The notes: generated by a model not told the origin, from the sequence alone. A stretch of DNA of 64,000 nucleotides from Undibacterium umbellatum (GCF_014284125.1 NZ_JACOFX010000003.1:62001-126000), one strand, 5' to 3'. Counted from the stretch's first letter, positions 27,881-37,763 are shown. A program made the numbers and translations.

Positions 27881-28297
27881 ATGAGAAAAATGAATTCTAC
27901 GCAAACAAATGATGTCCGCAGCAAGCAAATAATGTTTTATGGGCTCATCTTCTGCAATATTTCTGTGCTGATTTACTTTGCGGCACTAGCTATTTTCAAC
28001 AAGGCGCCACTACTGGGATTTTGGCTGCCAGCCCTGGCTTTCCTGGTTTTTTATGGCTACGATAGCTTCAAGGAACATAAAAAGCTTGATGCCCGAATAG
28101 TGCCCAAAGCGCGGGAATCAATAGGATTAGGTCTGGCCTTTCTTTTATTCTCAATATTGATACTTGCTACTAGAAATTGGAAAAATTCGCCGATCAATAT
28201 GACGGACGCATTTATTTTTGCCCTTTTGCTTAGCAATACAAAAGATTGCATGATAAACCTGCTGGCGATGCACAAGTTTGCTGGTTTCCATAGATAA
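27881..28297 (+). CDS. Small integral membrane protein, unknown function
   Basis: A 138-residue protein with about four hydrophobic segments (near 19-38, 45-60, 82-98 and 107-122) and a hydrophilic start. I recognise no family. The region from here to about 30.6 kb is richer in A+T than its surroundings, with many AAA/AAT codons, which suggests recent acquisition or relaxed constraint. No clear ribosome-binding site is seen; ATGs at 27881 and 27890 are both possible. It is followed by a ClpP-fold protein gene in the same direction. Confidence 0.6.
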   Translation: MRKMNSTQTNDVRSKQIMFYGLIFCNISVLIYFAALAIFNKAPLLGFWLPALAFLVFYGYDSFKEHKKLDARIVPKARESIGLGLAFLLFSILILATRNWKNSPINMTDAFIFALLLSNTKDCMINLLAMHKFAGFHR

Positions 28298-28381
28298 AAG
28301 TTGCAAGAAGAAATGTCGTCAGCAATATAGATTATCAAGTCGTTTCTAAATAAGGCGGCCTTGGTTCCTGGATTTGACTCA

Positions 28382-29188
28382 ATGAAATTTCAAGAAAATT
28401 TTTTTAATCACGGCCATCGGATTTGCCAGTTCATTTTGTGTTCTTTATTGTTGGGATTACTGCCGAAATCTACATTCGCTGAATCAAGAAAAATAAATAC
28501 TTCCTCTAAATTTGGCGACGCTGCAGAAAAATTCTTGCAGGCTAACTGCGTCCATCCAAATCCTTGCGGCTGGATTTCTGTTGATACCCATACTCTCAGG
28601 TTTCACGGCAATGTCACCCTGAAAAAATCATACGCTGAGTTTATGTCGCTGTACAAGAAAGGCATTACCAAACGCCTGGTGTTTAACAGCCTTGGTGGCG
28701 ACGCGGTTGATTCATATAAGATAGGCAAACTCATACAGGACGACGATCTGGAAATAGAAGTTGATGGATATTGCCTTTCCGCATGTGCGAACATCTTTTT
28801 CTTGCCTGCAAAAAAACGAAAAATCAATGGCGTACTTGGATTTCACGGCGGCATCGACAGGTATTGGCTGGGAAAGTCAACCTGGGACCGATTTAATCCT
28901 TTTTACATACTTGCCTACGCATGGGCAAAGAAACGGGATGAAGATTATTTTTCTGGAAAACCAAAATTGCTCGATTTCATTAATAAGACCGACAATCAGA
29001 TTTTGGGGTGGTATATCCCTACCAAGTCAGAGATCGAAGATTTATCTGCCAACCCCATCATTGGCGATTTCGATTTTCGCTTAGCCTGCTTGCTGTTGAA
29101 ATCCAGCCAGGAAACTGAAAAAAACATGTTCTTTAAAGATAGTCTATGGAAAGCGAAATGCGTCAATGCGGCAATTTCCATTAAGTAA
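28382..29188 (+). CDS. Exported ClpP/crotonase-fold protein (COG3904-like)
   Basis: A 268-residue protein with a signal peptide (about 10-34, ending near STFA). The middle part has the pattern of periplasmic ClpP-like proteins: VFNSLGGDAVDSYKIGKLI, then DGYCLSACANIFFLPAKKR with a Ser at the position of the ClpP nucleophile, then GFHGG where the catalytic His would lie. Whether it is a peptidase is unproven. The ATG at 28382 lacks a strong ribosome site; a TTG at 28361 would add seven residues. It lies 44 bases before an M16 peptidase gene. Confidence 0.7.
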   Translation: MKFQENFFNHGHRICQFILCSLLLGLLPKSTFAESRKINTSSKFGDAAEKFLQANCVHPNPCGWISVDTHTLRFHGNVTLKKSYAEFMSLYKKGITKRLVFNSLGGDAVDSYKIGKLIQDDDLEIEVDGYCLSACANIFFLPAKKRKINGVLGFHGGIDRYWLGKSTWDRFNPFYILAYAWAKKRDEDYFSGKPKLLDFINKTDNQILGWYIPTKSEIEDLSANPIIGDFDFRLACLLLKSSQETEKNMFFKDSLWKAKCVNAAISIK

Positions 29189-29232
29189 AAATTAATAAAA
29201 TCCACGTAAATTCTTAAAGAGCTTTCATATTT

Positions 29233-30615
29233 ATGATCAGTCGCACTTTTTTCAGATTGATGTTGCTCATTTTTACCTGGCAAATTCAGGTATGCAGTCT
29301 GGCCGCTGAGTCAGAGAAGACACTGATTATCGAAAGTGATGAGACTCAAGCACGCTTCGTTCGTACTATCGAAGATGTACAAGAGTATCAGTTGAAGAAT
29401 GGCTTGCAGATTTTGTTAATGCCAAACTTCAAATCCAGCCTTTACGTTGTTAATCTGGTCTATCGTACAGGTAGTGCTGGCGAGCTGGAGGGTGAATCGG
29501 GATTGTCGCATATGTTTGAGCACTTTGTCGCACAGCGCAGTTCTTTGCTTTACCCCAGATTGGCAGAGGATTTAAAAGTAAAGCATATCAATCGTCTGGG
29601 CATTACCAGCAGTGATTTTACCTATTACAGAACAAATTATATTGCCAGCCGTAAAGAACTGGAGTGGGTACTGGCGCTGGATGCAGAGCGCATGAGTCAT
29701 TTTGATTATGATGAAGACAGCTTGAAAACTGTATTGCAGGAAGTTTATCAAGAGATGGATGATAAAGTCAGTAATCACGAAGTAAGCTTGCTGGTAAATG
29801 CTGCTATTGCGATGAGGCCTGGGCAGGGAAGTGGCCGCGATGTTTTGGGTAGAAAAAGTGACTTGGCAAATATCAATCTGGCTAAACTCAGAGCATTCTG
29901 GCAAAGCCATTATCGGCCTGATAATGCAAGCTTGATTGTTGCAGGTAATTTTGATGTCGCAGAAATGCTCCAGCTTATTCAAGCCCGGTTTGCCAGCATA
30001 CCCAAACCTGAAGCTGCGCTGCTGCATAGGAGATTTGAACCTATTGTTCAATCCTCTGCGCAAGAAATAAGCATAAGTTATAAACGCACAGCGCCTGGTG
30101 TTATCAGTGCCTATCGTGTTGCACCTGTTGGCAATTCAGATTTCGCCGCTGTCTATTTACTTGCTGGCATGATGGAAGAACGACGCCTGGCAAAAAAATC
30201 TGCGGATGACACGATAACAGAAAAAATCAGTGCTTTTGTGACCCCATATATGGATGACAGTATCCTGGTCTTCAGATCGCTGCTGCCATATGGCTCAGGT
30301 AATTTGCTGCCCGATGCCAAGAGCAGGCTGTTGAGTCTGGAAAAAGATATTTTGGAACATCCTTTCACTCAAGTTGAACTGGATCGTGCCAAGGCGAAAA
30401 TGGCAAAAGGTTTTCAGTCACGCATGAATGACCCAGAGCGTTATGTAACATCACTCCCACGTTACATCGTTGCAAATGACTGGAGCTGGAATTTTACGGT
30501 CAGGGATATGACTGAGAAGATATCTCTGGAAAAAATGCAAAACCTGGCGCAGCAATGGTTGCGGGAGCAAAACAGGACCATGGCCTTTTTGCGAGAAGAT
30601 GAAGCGGCCAAGTAA
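29233..30615 (+). CDS. M16 (pitrilysin/insulinase) family zinc peptidase
   Basis: A 460-residue protein with a signal peptide (about 1-25). The inverted zinc motif HxxEH appears as SHMFEHF (about 87-91), with the third ligand Glu in LQEVYQEMDD about 80 residues later. A C-terminal half-domain follows. This is the catalytic chain of the two-subunit M16B type, which normally pairs with a similar chain lacking the motif. No such partner lies beside it. Periplasmic peptide degradation is the likely role. It shares the A+T-rich segment and orientation of the two preceding genes. Confidence 0.88.
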   Translation: MISRTFFRLMLLIFTWQIQVCSLAAESEKTLIIESDETQARFVRTIEDVQEYQLKNGLQILLMPNFKSSLYVVNLVYRTGSAGELEGESGLSHMFEHFVAQRSSLLYPRLAEDLKVKHINRLGITSSDFTYYRTNYIASRKELEWVLALDAERMSHFDYDEDSLKTVLQEVYQEMDDKVSNHEVSLLVNAAIAMRPGQGSGRDVLGRKSDLANINLAKLRAFWQSHYRPDNASLIVAGNFDVAEMLQLIQARFASIPKPEAALLHRRFEPIVQSSAQEISISYKRTAPGVISAYRVAPVGNSDFAAVYLLAGMMEERRLAKKSADDTITEKISAFVTPYMDDSILVFRSLLPYGSGNLLPDAKSRLLSLEKDILEHPFTQVELDRAKAKMAKGFQSRMNDPERYVTSLPRYIVANDWSWNFTVRDMTEKISLEKMQNLAQQWLREQNRTMAFLREDEAAK

Positions 30616-30654
30616 TCCAGTGCATAGCAGAATAAGCGGTGCGGCAATGCAGTC

Positions 30655-31611
30655 TCAGGGATTATGTGCCGTCTTCAGCGGCGCTGCCACATTTTGCCGT
30701 ATCCACGTTTGCATATCTTGCCAGATGCGTTGTACTTCGGCGTCTGGCGGCATCTGCGTGGCGTTGGGTAGTTCTATGGTGACCACAGGGATATCCTTGT
30801 GCAGACCGCTATAGTTGCCCAGGGAGCCTGGGTAGACGCCAACGCGGTTATAGATCAGGCGGCCAAAGCGGTTGGGTGGTGTGGCCGGGCCGTCAAAATC
30901 CAGTACGCCAAAAGGCGCGTGCACCGAGATGATGACGTCGGGCTTGTATTTTTCTATGGTTTCATAGACCCAGCGGCTTTCTGGTTCAGAAATCGGGGCT
31001 TTGCCTGGATATCGACGCGGGTCGCTGCGGGTCACGCGCGCCCAGTAACTTGGCGCTTCTTTTTGCCAGTTTGGCGTGGGGAAGTTGCGGTTGAGGTCTA
31101 TGCCGCGGGCATTCATTCGGCGTGGTTTGGGTGCCAGCAGGCCATCAGGATTCACCACAGGCGCTATGCGCCAGTTAAATTCCAGCGGGTTTTTTTGCAT
31201 GGTGTCCATCCATTTGAACACGACGGAGGATGCTGTTTGCTCATCGCCATGTATGCCACCCAGCAGCAGCACACGTATGGCTTGCGGATGCTTGGCATCA
31301 GCCTTGATATCGCGGAACAATACTGGGAAACCATTGAGCGAATTGGCACCTGTGGGGCTGAGCTTGCTGTTTTTGCAGTCAGCCAGGCTGACCTTGGGCA
31401 GGCGCGCTACCAGTGGTGTACACCAGTCGCTGATGGTTTTGGGTTTGACGTTTGGCTTGGCTGGAACAGGTGGTGGTGCAGTTGAAGGCGCTGGCGTAGC
31501 AGACAGGCTGTTTGCAGATGGCATGGCCAACAGGCCAGCCACCGCAAACAAAGCACCGAGTTTTTTGCAGCGAGATGCGCAGAACTTACTTCTGATAAAA
31601 CTGACCGGCAT
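30655..31611 (-). CDS. M14 family zinc carboxypeptidase, murein amidase-like
   Basis: A 318-residue protein with a basic and hydrophobic N-terminus (probable signal or anchor, about 15-40) and a proline-rich linker. The M14 catalytic domain follows: zinc ligands in GGIHGDEQ and in SVHAP, substrate-binding residues in ARGIDLNRNFP and the catalytic Glu in TIELPNA near residue 285. The compact form resembles MpaA, which trims the gamma-D-Glu-diaminopimelate bond of murein peptides; unlike MpaA it appears exported. It converges on the M16 gene and follows metK in the same direction, with about 48 bases between. Confidence 0.86.
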   Translation of the reverse strand: MPVSFIRSKFCASRCKKLGALFAVAGLLAMPSANSLSATPAPSTAPPPVPAKPNVKPKTISDWCTPLVARLPKVSLADCKNSKLSPTGANSLNGFPVLFRDIKADAKHPQAIRVLLLGGIHGDEQTASSVVFKWMDTMQKNPLEFNWRIAPVVNPDGLLAPKPRRMNARGIDLNRNFPTPNWQKEAPSYWARVTRSDPRRYPGKAPISEPESRWVYETIEKYKPDVIISVHAPFGVLDFDGPATPPNRFGRLIYNRVGVYPGSLGNYSGLHKDIPVVTIELPNATQMPPDAEVQRIWQDMQTWIRQNVAAPLKTAHNP

Positions 31612-31659
31612 TCTTGCTTCTACTCCCAGTGCTACCTATTACTTAAAATAATAAAGAGG

Positions 31660-32841
31660 CTACAGTCCGGCAGCGGCACGCAAAATTGCTGCCTTGTCGG
31701 TACGTTCCCAGGTGAATTCTGGCTCTTCACGACCAAAGTGGCCGTAAGCGGCTGTCTTGGAATAGATAGGGCGCAGCAAGTCCAACATCTGGATGATACC
31801 TTTTGGACGCAAGTCAAAATGCTCGTTCACCAAAGCGGCGATCTGGTCATCAGGGATGACGCCTGTGCCTTCAGTATACACAGTCACGTTCATCGGGCGT
31901 GCTACACCAATCGCGTAAGCGACCTGGATCTGGCACTGGCGGGCGATGCCAGCAGCGACGATATTCTTGGCGACATAACGTGCAGCATAGGCAGCAGAAC
32001 GGTCAACCTTGGTAGGATCTTTACCAGAGAATGCACCGCCACCATGAGGGCAGGCACCACCGTAGGTATCAACAATGATCTTGCGGCCAGTCAGGCCACA
32101 ATCACCTTGTGGGCCGCCAATAACGAAACGGCCAGTCGGGTTGATCAGGAATTTGGTGTCGAGCAACCATTCTTTCGGCAAGACTGGCTTGATGATTTCT
32201 TCAATGACAGCGTCGATGAAAGACTGTTTCATCTTGGTCGAGGTTTCGCTTTGGTCAGGGTGATGCTGGGTGGACAGCACGACAGTATCGATACTGTGCG
32301 GTTTGCCATCAACATAGCGCATGGTGACCTGGCTCTTGGCATCAGGACGCAGGAAAGGCAGGCGGCCATCCTTGCGCAATTGTGCCTGGCGTTCTACCAG
32401 ACGGTGCGCATAGTAAATCGGCGCAGGCATCAGTTCTGGTGTTTCATCGCAGGCATAGCCAAACATCAGGCCCTGGTCGCCAGCGCCGGTGTTGAGGTGA
32501 TCATCCGACGCCTGGTCTACACCCTGGGCGATATCATTGGATTGCTTGTCGTAAGCAACCAGCACTGCGCAACCTTTGTAGTCAATTCCGTATTCAGTAT
32601 TGTCGTAACCAATGCGCTTGATGGTGTCGCGTGCTACCTGGATGTAATCAACGTGGGCATTGGTGGTGATTTCGCCAGCCAGAACCACCAGACCTGTATT
32701 GGTCAGGGTTTCAGCGGCAACGCGGGAACGTGGATCTTGTTCAAAGATCGCATCCAGAATTGCATCGGAAATCTGATCGGCGACTTTGTCCGGGTGTCCT
32801 TCGGATACCGATTCAGAGGTGAAAAGAAAATCATTAGCCAT
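31660..32841 (-). CDS. metK: S-adenosylmethionine synthetase
   Basis: Makes SAM from methionine and ATP. The 393-residue length is typical. Signatures are [18 protein letters not shown] at the start, [12 protein letters not shown] (about 120) and [19 protein letters not shown] (about 260-280) holding the phosphate and metal contacts. A good ribosome site (AGGAG in the leader) precedes the ATG. The roughly 200-base leader towards lpxL contains a CGCAG/CTGCG hairpin, but I do not recognise a SAM riboswitch in it. With ahcY and metF this adds the SAM-forming step of the methyl cycle. Confidence 0.98.
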   Translation of the reverse strand: MANDFLFTSESVSEGHPDKVADQISDAILDAIFEQDPRSRVAAETLTNTGLVVLAGEITTNAHVDYIQVARDTIKRIGYDNTEYGIDYKGCAVLVAYDKQSNDIAQGVDQASDDHLNTGAGDQGLMFGYACDETPELMPAPIYYAHRLVERQAQLRKDGRLPFLRPDAKSQVTMRYVDGKPHSIDTVVLSTQHHPDQSETSTKMKQSFIDAVIEEIIKPVLPKEWLLDTKFLINPTGRFVIGGPQGDCGLTGRKIIVDTYGGACPHGGGAFSGKDPTKVDRSAAYAARYVAKNIVAAGIARQCQIQVAYAIGVARPMNVTVYTEGTGVIPDDQIAALVNEHFDLRPKGIIQMLDLLRPIYSKTAAYGHFGREEPEFTWERTDKAAILRAAAGL

Positions 32842-33059
32842 CGCAGGCTCCTATAAAAAATTGACCGTAATAAATGTGCCGCAGTCGGAAGAGTCCTGCG
32901 ACGCTTTAGCGAGTTTTATTAACCGCCTCGCAAGTTGTCTGTTAACTCGGCGGTAGCCAGCTTTATGTAATCAAGCCAGCCAATGTGTGATATTTTACGC
33001 TCGTTCTGTCTAGTCTGTCGAATATACCCTTATTATTATACTGATACTTGAGCGGCGTC

Positions 33060-33920
33060 ATGCTTGTCACTTTGTTTCGTTTTCTTTCCATTTTTCCATT
33101 GTCGGTCTTGCATTTTTCTGGAGCCGCGCTGGGTTGGTTCGTCTATTTGCTGTCCGGGTCGTATCGCCGTCGCCTCAAGCACAATATAAGCCGCGCCGGT
33201 TTCTCGGGCCATTTGCATGAGGCCGTAAGAGAGGCTGGCAAGAATATCCTGGAGTTGCCCTTTATCTGGTGCGCCAAGCCAGACCGGGTATTAAAAACCG
33301 CTACGATAGAGAATTGGGAGCTTGTGCAAACTGCACTGGATGCCAAAAATGGCGTGATCTTTTTGACACCTCATCTGGGATGTTTTGAAATTGTTGCCCA
33401 AAGCATTGCAGTCCGAACCCGCCTGACGGTCCTATACAGGCCACCACGCAAAGCTGCCCTGAAGCCTTTGATAGAGGGAGCAAGGGCGCGCGAAAATCTC
33501 TTGCTTGCACCTGCCAATCTGTCTGGCGTGCGTATCATGGCCAAAGCCTTGAAAAAAGGCGAGGCGATAGGCTTGTTGCCTGATCAGGTGCCTCAAGAAG
33601 GCGAGGGCGTCTGGGCCAAATTTTTTGGCAAACGCGCCTACACCATGACTTTGTCTGCCAAATTGCATGGCATGACAGGTGCACCGATTATCCTGACTTA
33701 TGCCGAACGCCTGCCGGGTGGGCGCGGTTATGTGATTCGCTTCGTGCCTTTTGAAGAGGAGCTGGGTACTGATCCTGTGGCCCAGGCCACGGCCATCAAT
33801 CGCGGCATGGAAAAATTGATCGCCCGCGCGCCCGCACAGTATTTTTGGAGTTATAACCGCTACAAGAAGCCGGACGGCATCGACTCACCTGAATCCCGTT
33901 TTGACCGGGGCCAGGCATGA
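33060..33920 (+). CDS. lpxL: Lipid A late acyltransferase (LpxL/HtrB family), first copy
   Basis: Transfers a fatty-acyl chain to Kdo2-lipid IVA at the inner membrane. The 286-residue protein has an N-terminal membrane anchor (about 5-30) and the HX4E/D acyltransferase motif as TPHLGCFE (about 105), plus the conserved LLPDQVP region and C-terminal QYFWSYNRYK. ATG 33060 is chosen over a TTG at 33048. It is divergent from metK, an order I know from Burkholderiales, and overlaps the second acyltransferase by 4 bases (ATGA). Confidence 0.93.
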   Translation: MLVTLFRFLSIFPLSVLHFSGAALGWFVYLLSGSYRRRLKHNISRAGFSGHLHEAVREAGKNILELPFIWCAKPDRVLKTATIENWELVQTALDAKNGVIFLTPHLGCFEIVAQSIAVRTRLTVLYRPPRKAALKPLIEGARARENLLLAPANLSGVRIMAKALKKGEAIGLLPDQVPQEGEGVWAKFFGKRAYTMTLSAKLHGMTGAPIILTYAERLPGGRGYVIRFVPFEEELGTDPVAQATAINRGMEKLIARAPAQYFWSYNRYKKPDGIDSPESRFDRGQA

Positions 33921-34780
33921 GGGCAGTGCTGGTGTTGATGTGGGTTTTGCATTGGTTGCCTTTACCAGTGCTGGGCCGTCTTGGTGAGGGTGTTGGTAGC
34001 TTGCTGTTCATGGTGATACGCAAGCGCAGACATATCACGCTGACAAATTTATCACTTTGTTTGCCACAACTCAGCGAAGCTGAAAGGCTGGCCATGGCAA
34101 AACGGCATTTTCAGGTCTATGCCCGCAGCGTGCTGGAGCGCGGCATACTCTGGTGGGCTTCAGAGGCGCGCCTGAAGCGTTTGATACAGATAGATCCTGC
34201 CGTACCGATGGCGGCAATGGCTGATGGCCCGACTATTTTGATGTGCCCGCATTTCGTCAGCCTGGATGTGGCAGGCGTGGCAGTCATGCTGGAATCCTCA
34301 CTATGCTCCATCTATACTCAACAGCGCAGCAAGGTGTTTGATGCAGCCCTGCGCAAGGGGCGCTCGCGCTTTCGTCCGGTAAAACTGTTTTCCCGGGCTG
34401 AAGGCGTTAAGCCCATTATCCGCGCCATGCGTGAAGGCTTGCCCTTTTTCATGTTGCCAGACATGGACTTTGGTGCCAAGGATGCCGAGTTCGTGTCTTT
34501 CTTTGGGGTGCCCGCTGCCACATTGACAGCAGTGCCAAGAATAGCGGCGACTACCGGTGCCAAAGTCATTCCCGTCATTGCCACTATTTTGCCCAACTAT
34601 CAGGGCTGGAAAGTGACTTTCCACGAGCCATGGAAAAATTACCCGGGTGACGATATCGTGGCCGCTACGCGCTCTATGAATGCCTTTATTGAGCAAGAAA
34701 TCTTGAAGGCGCCCGCAGAATACTTTTGGGCACACAAACGTTTCAAAACACGCCCACCTGGTGAACCCAGCGTCTACTGA
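33917..34780 (+). CDS. Lipid A late acyltransferase (LpxL family), second copy
   Basis: A 287-residue paralogue of the preceding enzyme with the HX4D motif in CPHFVSLD (about 112), the LPDMDFG segment and C-terminal EYFWAHKRFKTRP. The 4-base ATGA overlap with the first copy implies coupled synthesis, so the two probably add the two secondary acyl chains of lipid A. Which chain each one adds cannot be read from sequence. Its last 7 bases overlap the convergent LysR gene. Confidence 0.92.
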   Translation: MRAVLVLMWVLHWLPLPVLGRLGEGVGSLLFMVIRKRRHITLTNLSLCLPQLSEAERLAMAKRHFQVYARSVLERGILWWASEARLKRLIQIDPAVPMAAMADGPTILMCPHFVSLDVAGVAVMLESSLCSIYTQQRSKVFDAALRKGRSRFRPVKLFSRAEGVKPIIRAMREGLPFFMLPDMDFGAKDAEFVSFFGVPAATLTAVPRIAATTGAKVIPVIATILPNYQGWKVTFHEPWKNYPGDDIVAATRSMNAFIEQEILKAPAEYFWAHKRFKTRPPGEPSVY

Positions 34781-35670
34781 TACTGGCCAGTGACGGTCTG
34801 TGCCGTCACTTCAAATTCCCGCTGTAACCATTCCAGAAATGCCAGGCGACGTCGGTCCTCATCAAAGGGCAGCGCTGACAGCAAGAAATAATCACTGCCA
34901 TCTGCCCTGAAATTATGCGCCGCCAGCAATTGCCCGCTGCGGATTTCATCTTCCACCATATAGGCTGATGCCATGGCGACGCCAAGACCCGCGCAAGCTG
35001 CTTGCAGGCTGAGGTAAAAATGTTCATAGGTCGCCCGGCTTTTGCCACGCACAGCTTGCCCGCTGAGTTTTTGCCATTGTGGCCAGGCGTCTGGCCGGGT
35101 TGCAGTGTGTAACAGGCATTGCTGGTTCAGCGCTGGCTTACCTTGCTTCAGCAGGCTCGGTGTGCAAACTGGGGCGATCAATTCCCGGGCAACTTTGGTC
35201 GCATGATAGTTTGCATCCCAGACAAAATCGTTACGCCGCAATGCCAGGTCTATGTGACCATGACGCAAGTCGACAGGGCCGCCAGCGGCAAACAAATGAA
35301 TTTCCAGTTCAGGGTGTAGTTGCCTGAATTTACCCAGGCGTGGAATCAGCCAGCGCATGGCTATGGTCGGTTCACATGAGACTACGAGAGGTTGATCATC
35401 TGCCTGCCTGAGCTGGCGCAGGCCTGCTTCCAGTTGCCTCATGATGTCAGTGCAAGTGCCTTGCAGGCTCAGTCCAGCGCGCGTTAAAAAGATGGCACGG
35501 TTGCGGCGCTCGAATAATTCCAGGCCCAGGTTTTCTTCCAGTTGCTTGATCTGGCGGCTGACAGCACCGTGGGTCACATGCAGTTCTTCCGCAGCCTTGA
35601 CCAGGCTCAAATGGCGTGCAGCGACTTCGAACACGCGTATGGCATTCAGCGATGGTAGGTGATAGCTCAT
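34774..35670 (-). CDS. LysR-type transcriptional regulator (GcvA-like)
   Basis: A 298-residue LTTR. The N-terminal helix-turn-helix (NAIRVFEVAARHLSLVKAAEEL...AVSRQIKQLEENLGLELFER) has the GcvA-type form. The effector domain begins near LVVSCEPTIAMRWLIPRL. It is divergent from the LysE-family exporter gene; the 134-base gap holds a dyad at 35707-35722 and a direct repeat, so it probably controls both. The inducer is unknown. Confidence 0.93.
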   Translation of the reverse strand: MSYHLPSLNAIRVFEVAARHLSLVKAAEELHVTHGAVSRQIKQLEENLGLELFERRNRAIFLTRAGLSLQGTCTDIMRQLEAGLRQLRQADDQPLVVSCEPTIAMRWLIPRLGKFRQLHPELEIHLFAAGGPVDLRHGHIDLALRRNDFVWDANYHATKVARELIAPVCTPSLLKQGKPALNQQCLLHTATRPDAWPQWQKLSGQAVRGKSRATYEHFYLSLQAACAGLGVAMASAYMVEDEIRSGQLLAAHNFRADGSDYFLLSALPFDEDRRRLAFLEWLQREFEVTAQTVTGQYQ

Positions 35671-35706
35671 CTGTGAGATTTTCTCAATGATATGTTTGAG
35701 TATATA

Positions 35707-35780
35707 TCGATTTTCAAATCGACTGTCTGCCTTCAGAATCTGTTCATGCGTGATATTTGATCACAAATCGGATCACAAAT
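35707..35780. promoter_or_regulatory. Putative LysR operator region between the regulator and LysE genes
   Basis: A perfect dyad TCGATTT-TC-AAATCGA at 35707-35722 and a direct repeat of GATCACAAAT at 35759-35768 and 35771-35780 lie between the divergent starts. LysR proteins usually bind such dyads. The assignment is by position and symmetry only. Confidence 0.45.
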
Positions 35781-35804
35781 GAATATTTTATCTTTAGGAA
35801 AAAC

Positions 35805-36422
35805 ATGACAGAACTCATTGCCGTCGCCATCATCACCATCCTGGCCGTCATCAGCCCTGGAGCAGACTTTGCCATGGTCACCAGGAATAGTTATCTGTAT
35901 GGTCGCCGTGCAGGCCTGCTGGCCGCCAGCGGCATCGCGCTGGGTGTGCAAGTGCATGTCATGTATACCATGCTGGGCGTGGGCCTGCTGATTGCAAAAT
36001 CACCCAGCCTGTATTTTGCCATCAAGATCATAGGTGCGATCTACCTGATCTATATCGGTTACCAGACTTTTTTTGCCCGTGCCGTCATCAGTGCAGAGGC
36101 AGGGGCAGGGCAGAAGATGGGTAATTGGCCGGCCTTGCGTGCTGGTTTCATGACCAATGCCTTCAATCCCAAAACCACTTTATTTGTAGTCAGCACCTAT
36201 ACCCAGGTGGTACAAATTGATACCAGCCTGCTGGCACAAATCGGTTATGGCTTGTTCATGTCTGTCGCCCACTGGATATGGTTCAGCCTGGTGGCCTTGT
36301 TTTTTTCAGACAACCGCCTGCGTGCCGGCATGCTCAGGCAACAAGTTGTATTGAACCGTTTTATCGGCGCCGTGCTGATCGTCCTTGGTGTGTCGTTGGC
36401 TGGCTTGCCCGCATTGCATTAG
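35805..36422 (+). CDS. LysE/RhtB family amino-acid exporter
   Basis: A 205-residue membrane protein with about six hydrophobic segments. It shows the family's opening AVISPGADFAMVTRNSYLYGRRAGLLAASGIALG pattern in pieces and the NPKTTLF motif in the middle. Members export basic amino acids, threonine, homoserine lactones or similar. ATG 35805 follows AGGAA at 35796-35800; upstream in-frame codons lack a ribosome site. Divergent from the LysR gene, which is the usual regulator arrangement for this family. Confidence 0.92.
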   Translation: MTELIAVAIITILAVISPGADFAMVTRNSYLYGRRAGLLAASGIALGVQVHVMYTMLGVGLLIAKSPSLYFAIKIIGAIYLIYIGYQTFFARAVISAEAGAGQKMGNWPALRAGFMTNAFNPKTTLFVVSTYTQVVQIDTSLLAQIGYGLFMSVAHWIWFSLVALFFSDNRLRAGMLRQQVVLNRFIGAVLIVLGVSLAGLPALH

Positions 36423-37763
36423 TCATACACTTTTTTCTGCCTGGCCGAATTCTGTGCAGACCCGGTTGCGGCCAGACTCTTTGGCCTGGTACATGGCCTG
36501 GTCAGCATTCAGAAACAAGAGTTCGCTGCTGATTGCCGCATTCGGTCGCAGACTACAGACACCTATACTGACGGTGACCCAGGCAGAGCATGTTGATGCA
36601 GGATGCGCCAATTGCCTGGCTTCCATGGCGGATTGCACCTGACATGCCAGGTCATGGGCATCTTGCTGACCGGTATTGGGTAACAGGATCACAAATTCTT
36701 CGCCACCGTAGCGGGCTATCAGGGTAGCTGGTGGTGACGCAATTGTGCGTAAGACCTGTGCAACTTGTTGCAGACAGCGGTCACCTGCCTGATGTCCCAG
36801 GGTGTCGTTGTAGTGCTTGAAGTGATCTACGTCCAGCAAGATCAGGGAAAGTTCTTGCTCATTCTCGACGGCGTATTGCCAGATGTTTTCAAGGCTTGCA
36901 TCAAAATGGCGACGATTGGCCACATTGGTCAGGGCGTCCATACTGGCTTCTCTGCGCAAGGCATGTTCAGACAATTTGTGGCGGGTAATATCATGCAGCA
37001 AACCGACAAACAGCGGCTGCCGTACAAACATGGGCATGATGGATAAATCGACATTGAGCATGGCGCCGCTATGATGTTTTATTTGTACCTCACGACTGCC
37101 ATGCTGCGGGATTTGCATGCCCGAACCATCACTGGCGATGCGGCTGAAATAATGATGGTATTCCTGGCTGGCAGCAGTATCGAGCAAATCAAAAATCGAA
37201 TGCCCCTGTAATTGGTCCGGTGCATAGCCAAACAGGTAATCTGCCGCAGGATTGCTGGATTGTATGCGGCCATCTGCTTCTATGATGAGCAAGCCTTCTG
37301 CCATATTGTTGACGATGGCACGCATGCGTTCTGCCTGTTCTCTCTGCTCCAGGATATAACTGCGTATCTGCAATTGTGTTTGTATGCGAGCCTGTGCTTC
37401 TTCCATCCGTACTGGTTTATTGATATAGTCGGCCGCACCCAGATTGAAGCCTTCGACGATGTCCTGGGTATCCGTTTTTGCCGTGATGAAAATAATCGGT
37501 GTTTCCCTGGTCTGCGGATTTGCTTTCAGCATGCGGCAAGTTTCAAAACCGTCCATGCCGGGCATCATGACATCCAGCAAGATCAGATCCAGCGGCACCT
37601 GGGCGGCAATGTTCAGCGCACCCTGACCAGATGTGGCAACGAACAACTGATGCCCATAAGGTAACAACATGCCACGCAAGACTCCGATGTTGTCCGGCAT
37701 ATCATCGACGATTAACAAGGCCATTTCGCGATTCCTGGCTGGATTGCTGCCTAGTCTAAACAT
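36423..37763 (-). CDS. Response regulator with PAS and active-type GGDEF domain
   Basis: A 446-residue REC-PAS-GGDEF protein. The receiver holds DLILLDVMMPGMDGFETCR (phospho-Asp) and a KP loop; PAS covers about 150-260. The diguanylate cyclase domain has LLDVDHFKHYND and an intact GGEEF (about 385), so it should make cyclic di-GMP. The RxxD inhibitory site usually found just before GGEEF is not seen. Its ATG overlaps the end of the hybrid-kinase gene by 8 bases. It is the last gene of a leftward operon and is paralogous to the protein encoded at 40169-41500. Confidence 0.92.
   Translation of the reverse strand: MFRLGSNPARNREMALLIVDDMPDNIGVLRGMLLPYGHQLFVATSGQGALNIAAQVPLDLILLDVMMPGMDGFETCRMLKANPQTRETPIIFITAKTDTQDIVEGFNLGAADYINKPVRMEEAQARIQTQLQIRSYILEQREQAERMRAIVNNMAEGLLIIEADGRIQSSNPAADYLFGYAPDQLQGHSIFDLLDTAASQEYHHYFSRIASDGSGMQIPQHGSREVQIKHHSGAMLNVDLSIMPMFVRQPLFVGLLHDITRHKLSEHALRREASMDALTNVANRRHFDASLENIWQYAVENEQELSLILLDVDHFKHYNDTLGHQAGDRCLQQVAQVLRTIASPPATLIARYGGEEFVILLPNTGQQDAHDLACQVQSAMEARQLAHPASTCSAWVTVSIGVCSLRPNAAISSELLFLNADQAMYQAKESGRNRVCTEFGQAEKSV

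Noticed and set aside
31738-32856. Long open frame opposite metK
   Set aside because: Antisense shadow of a highly conserved gene with strong codon bias; no domain or ribosome site.
32842-33059. SAM riboswitch before metK
   Set aside because: The leader has a hairpin, but none of the conserved SAM or SAH aptamer blocks I know; left unassigned.
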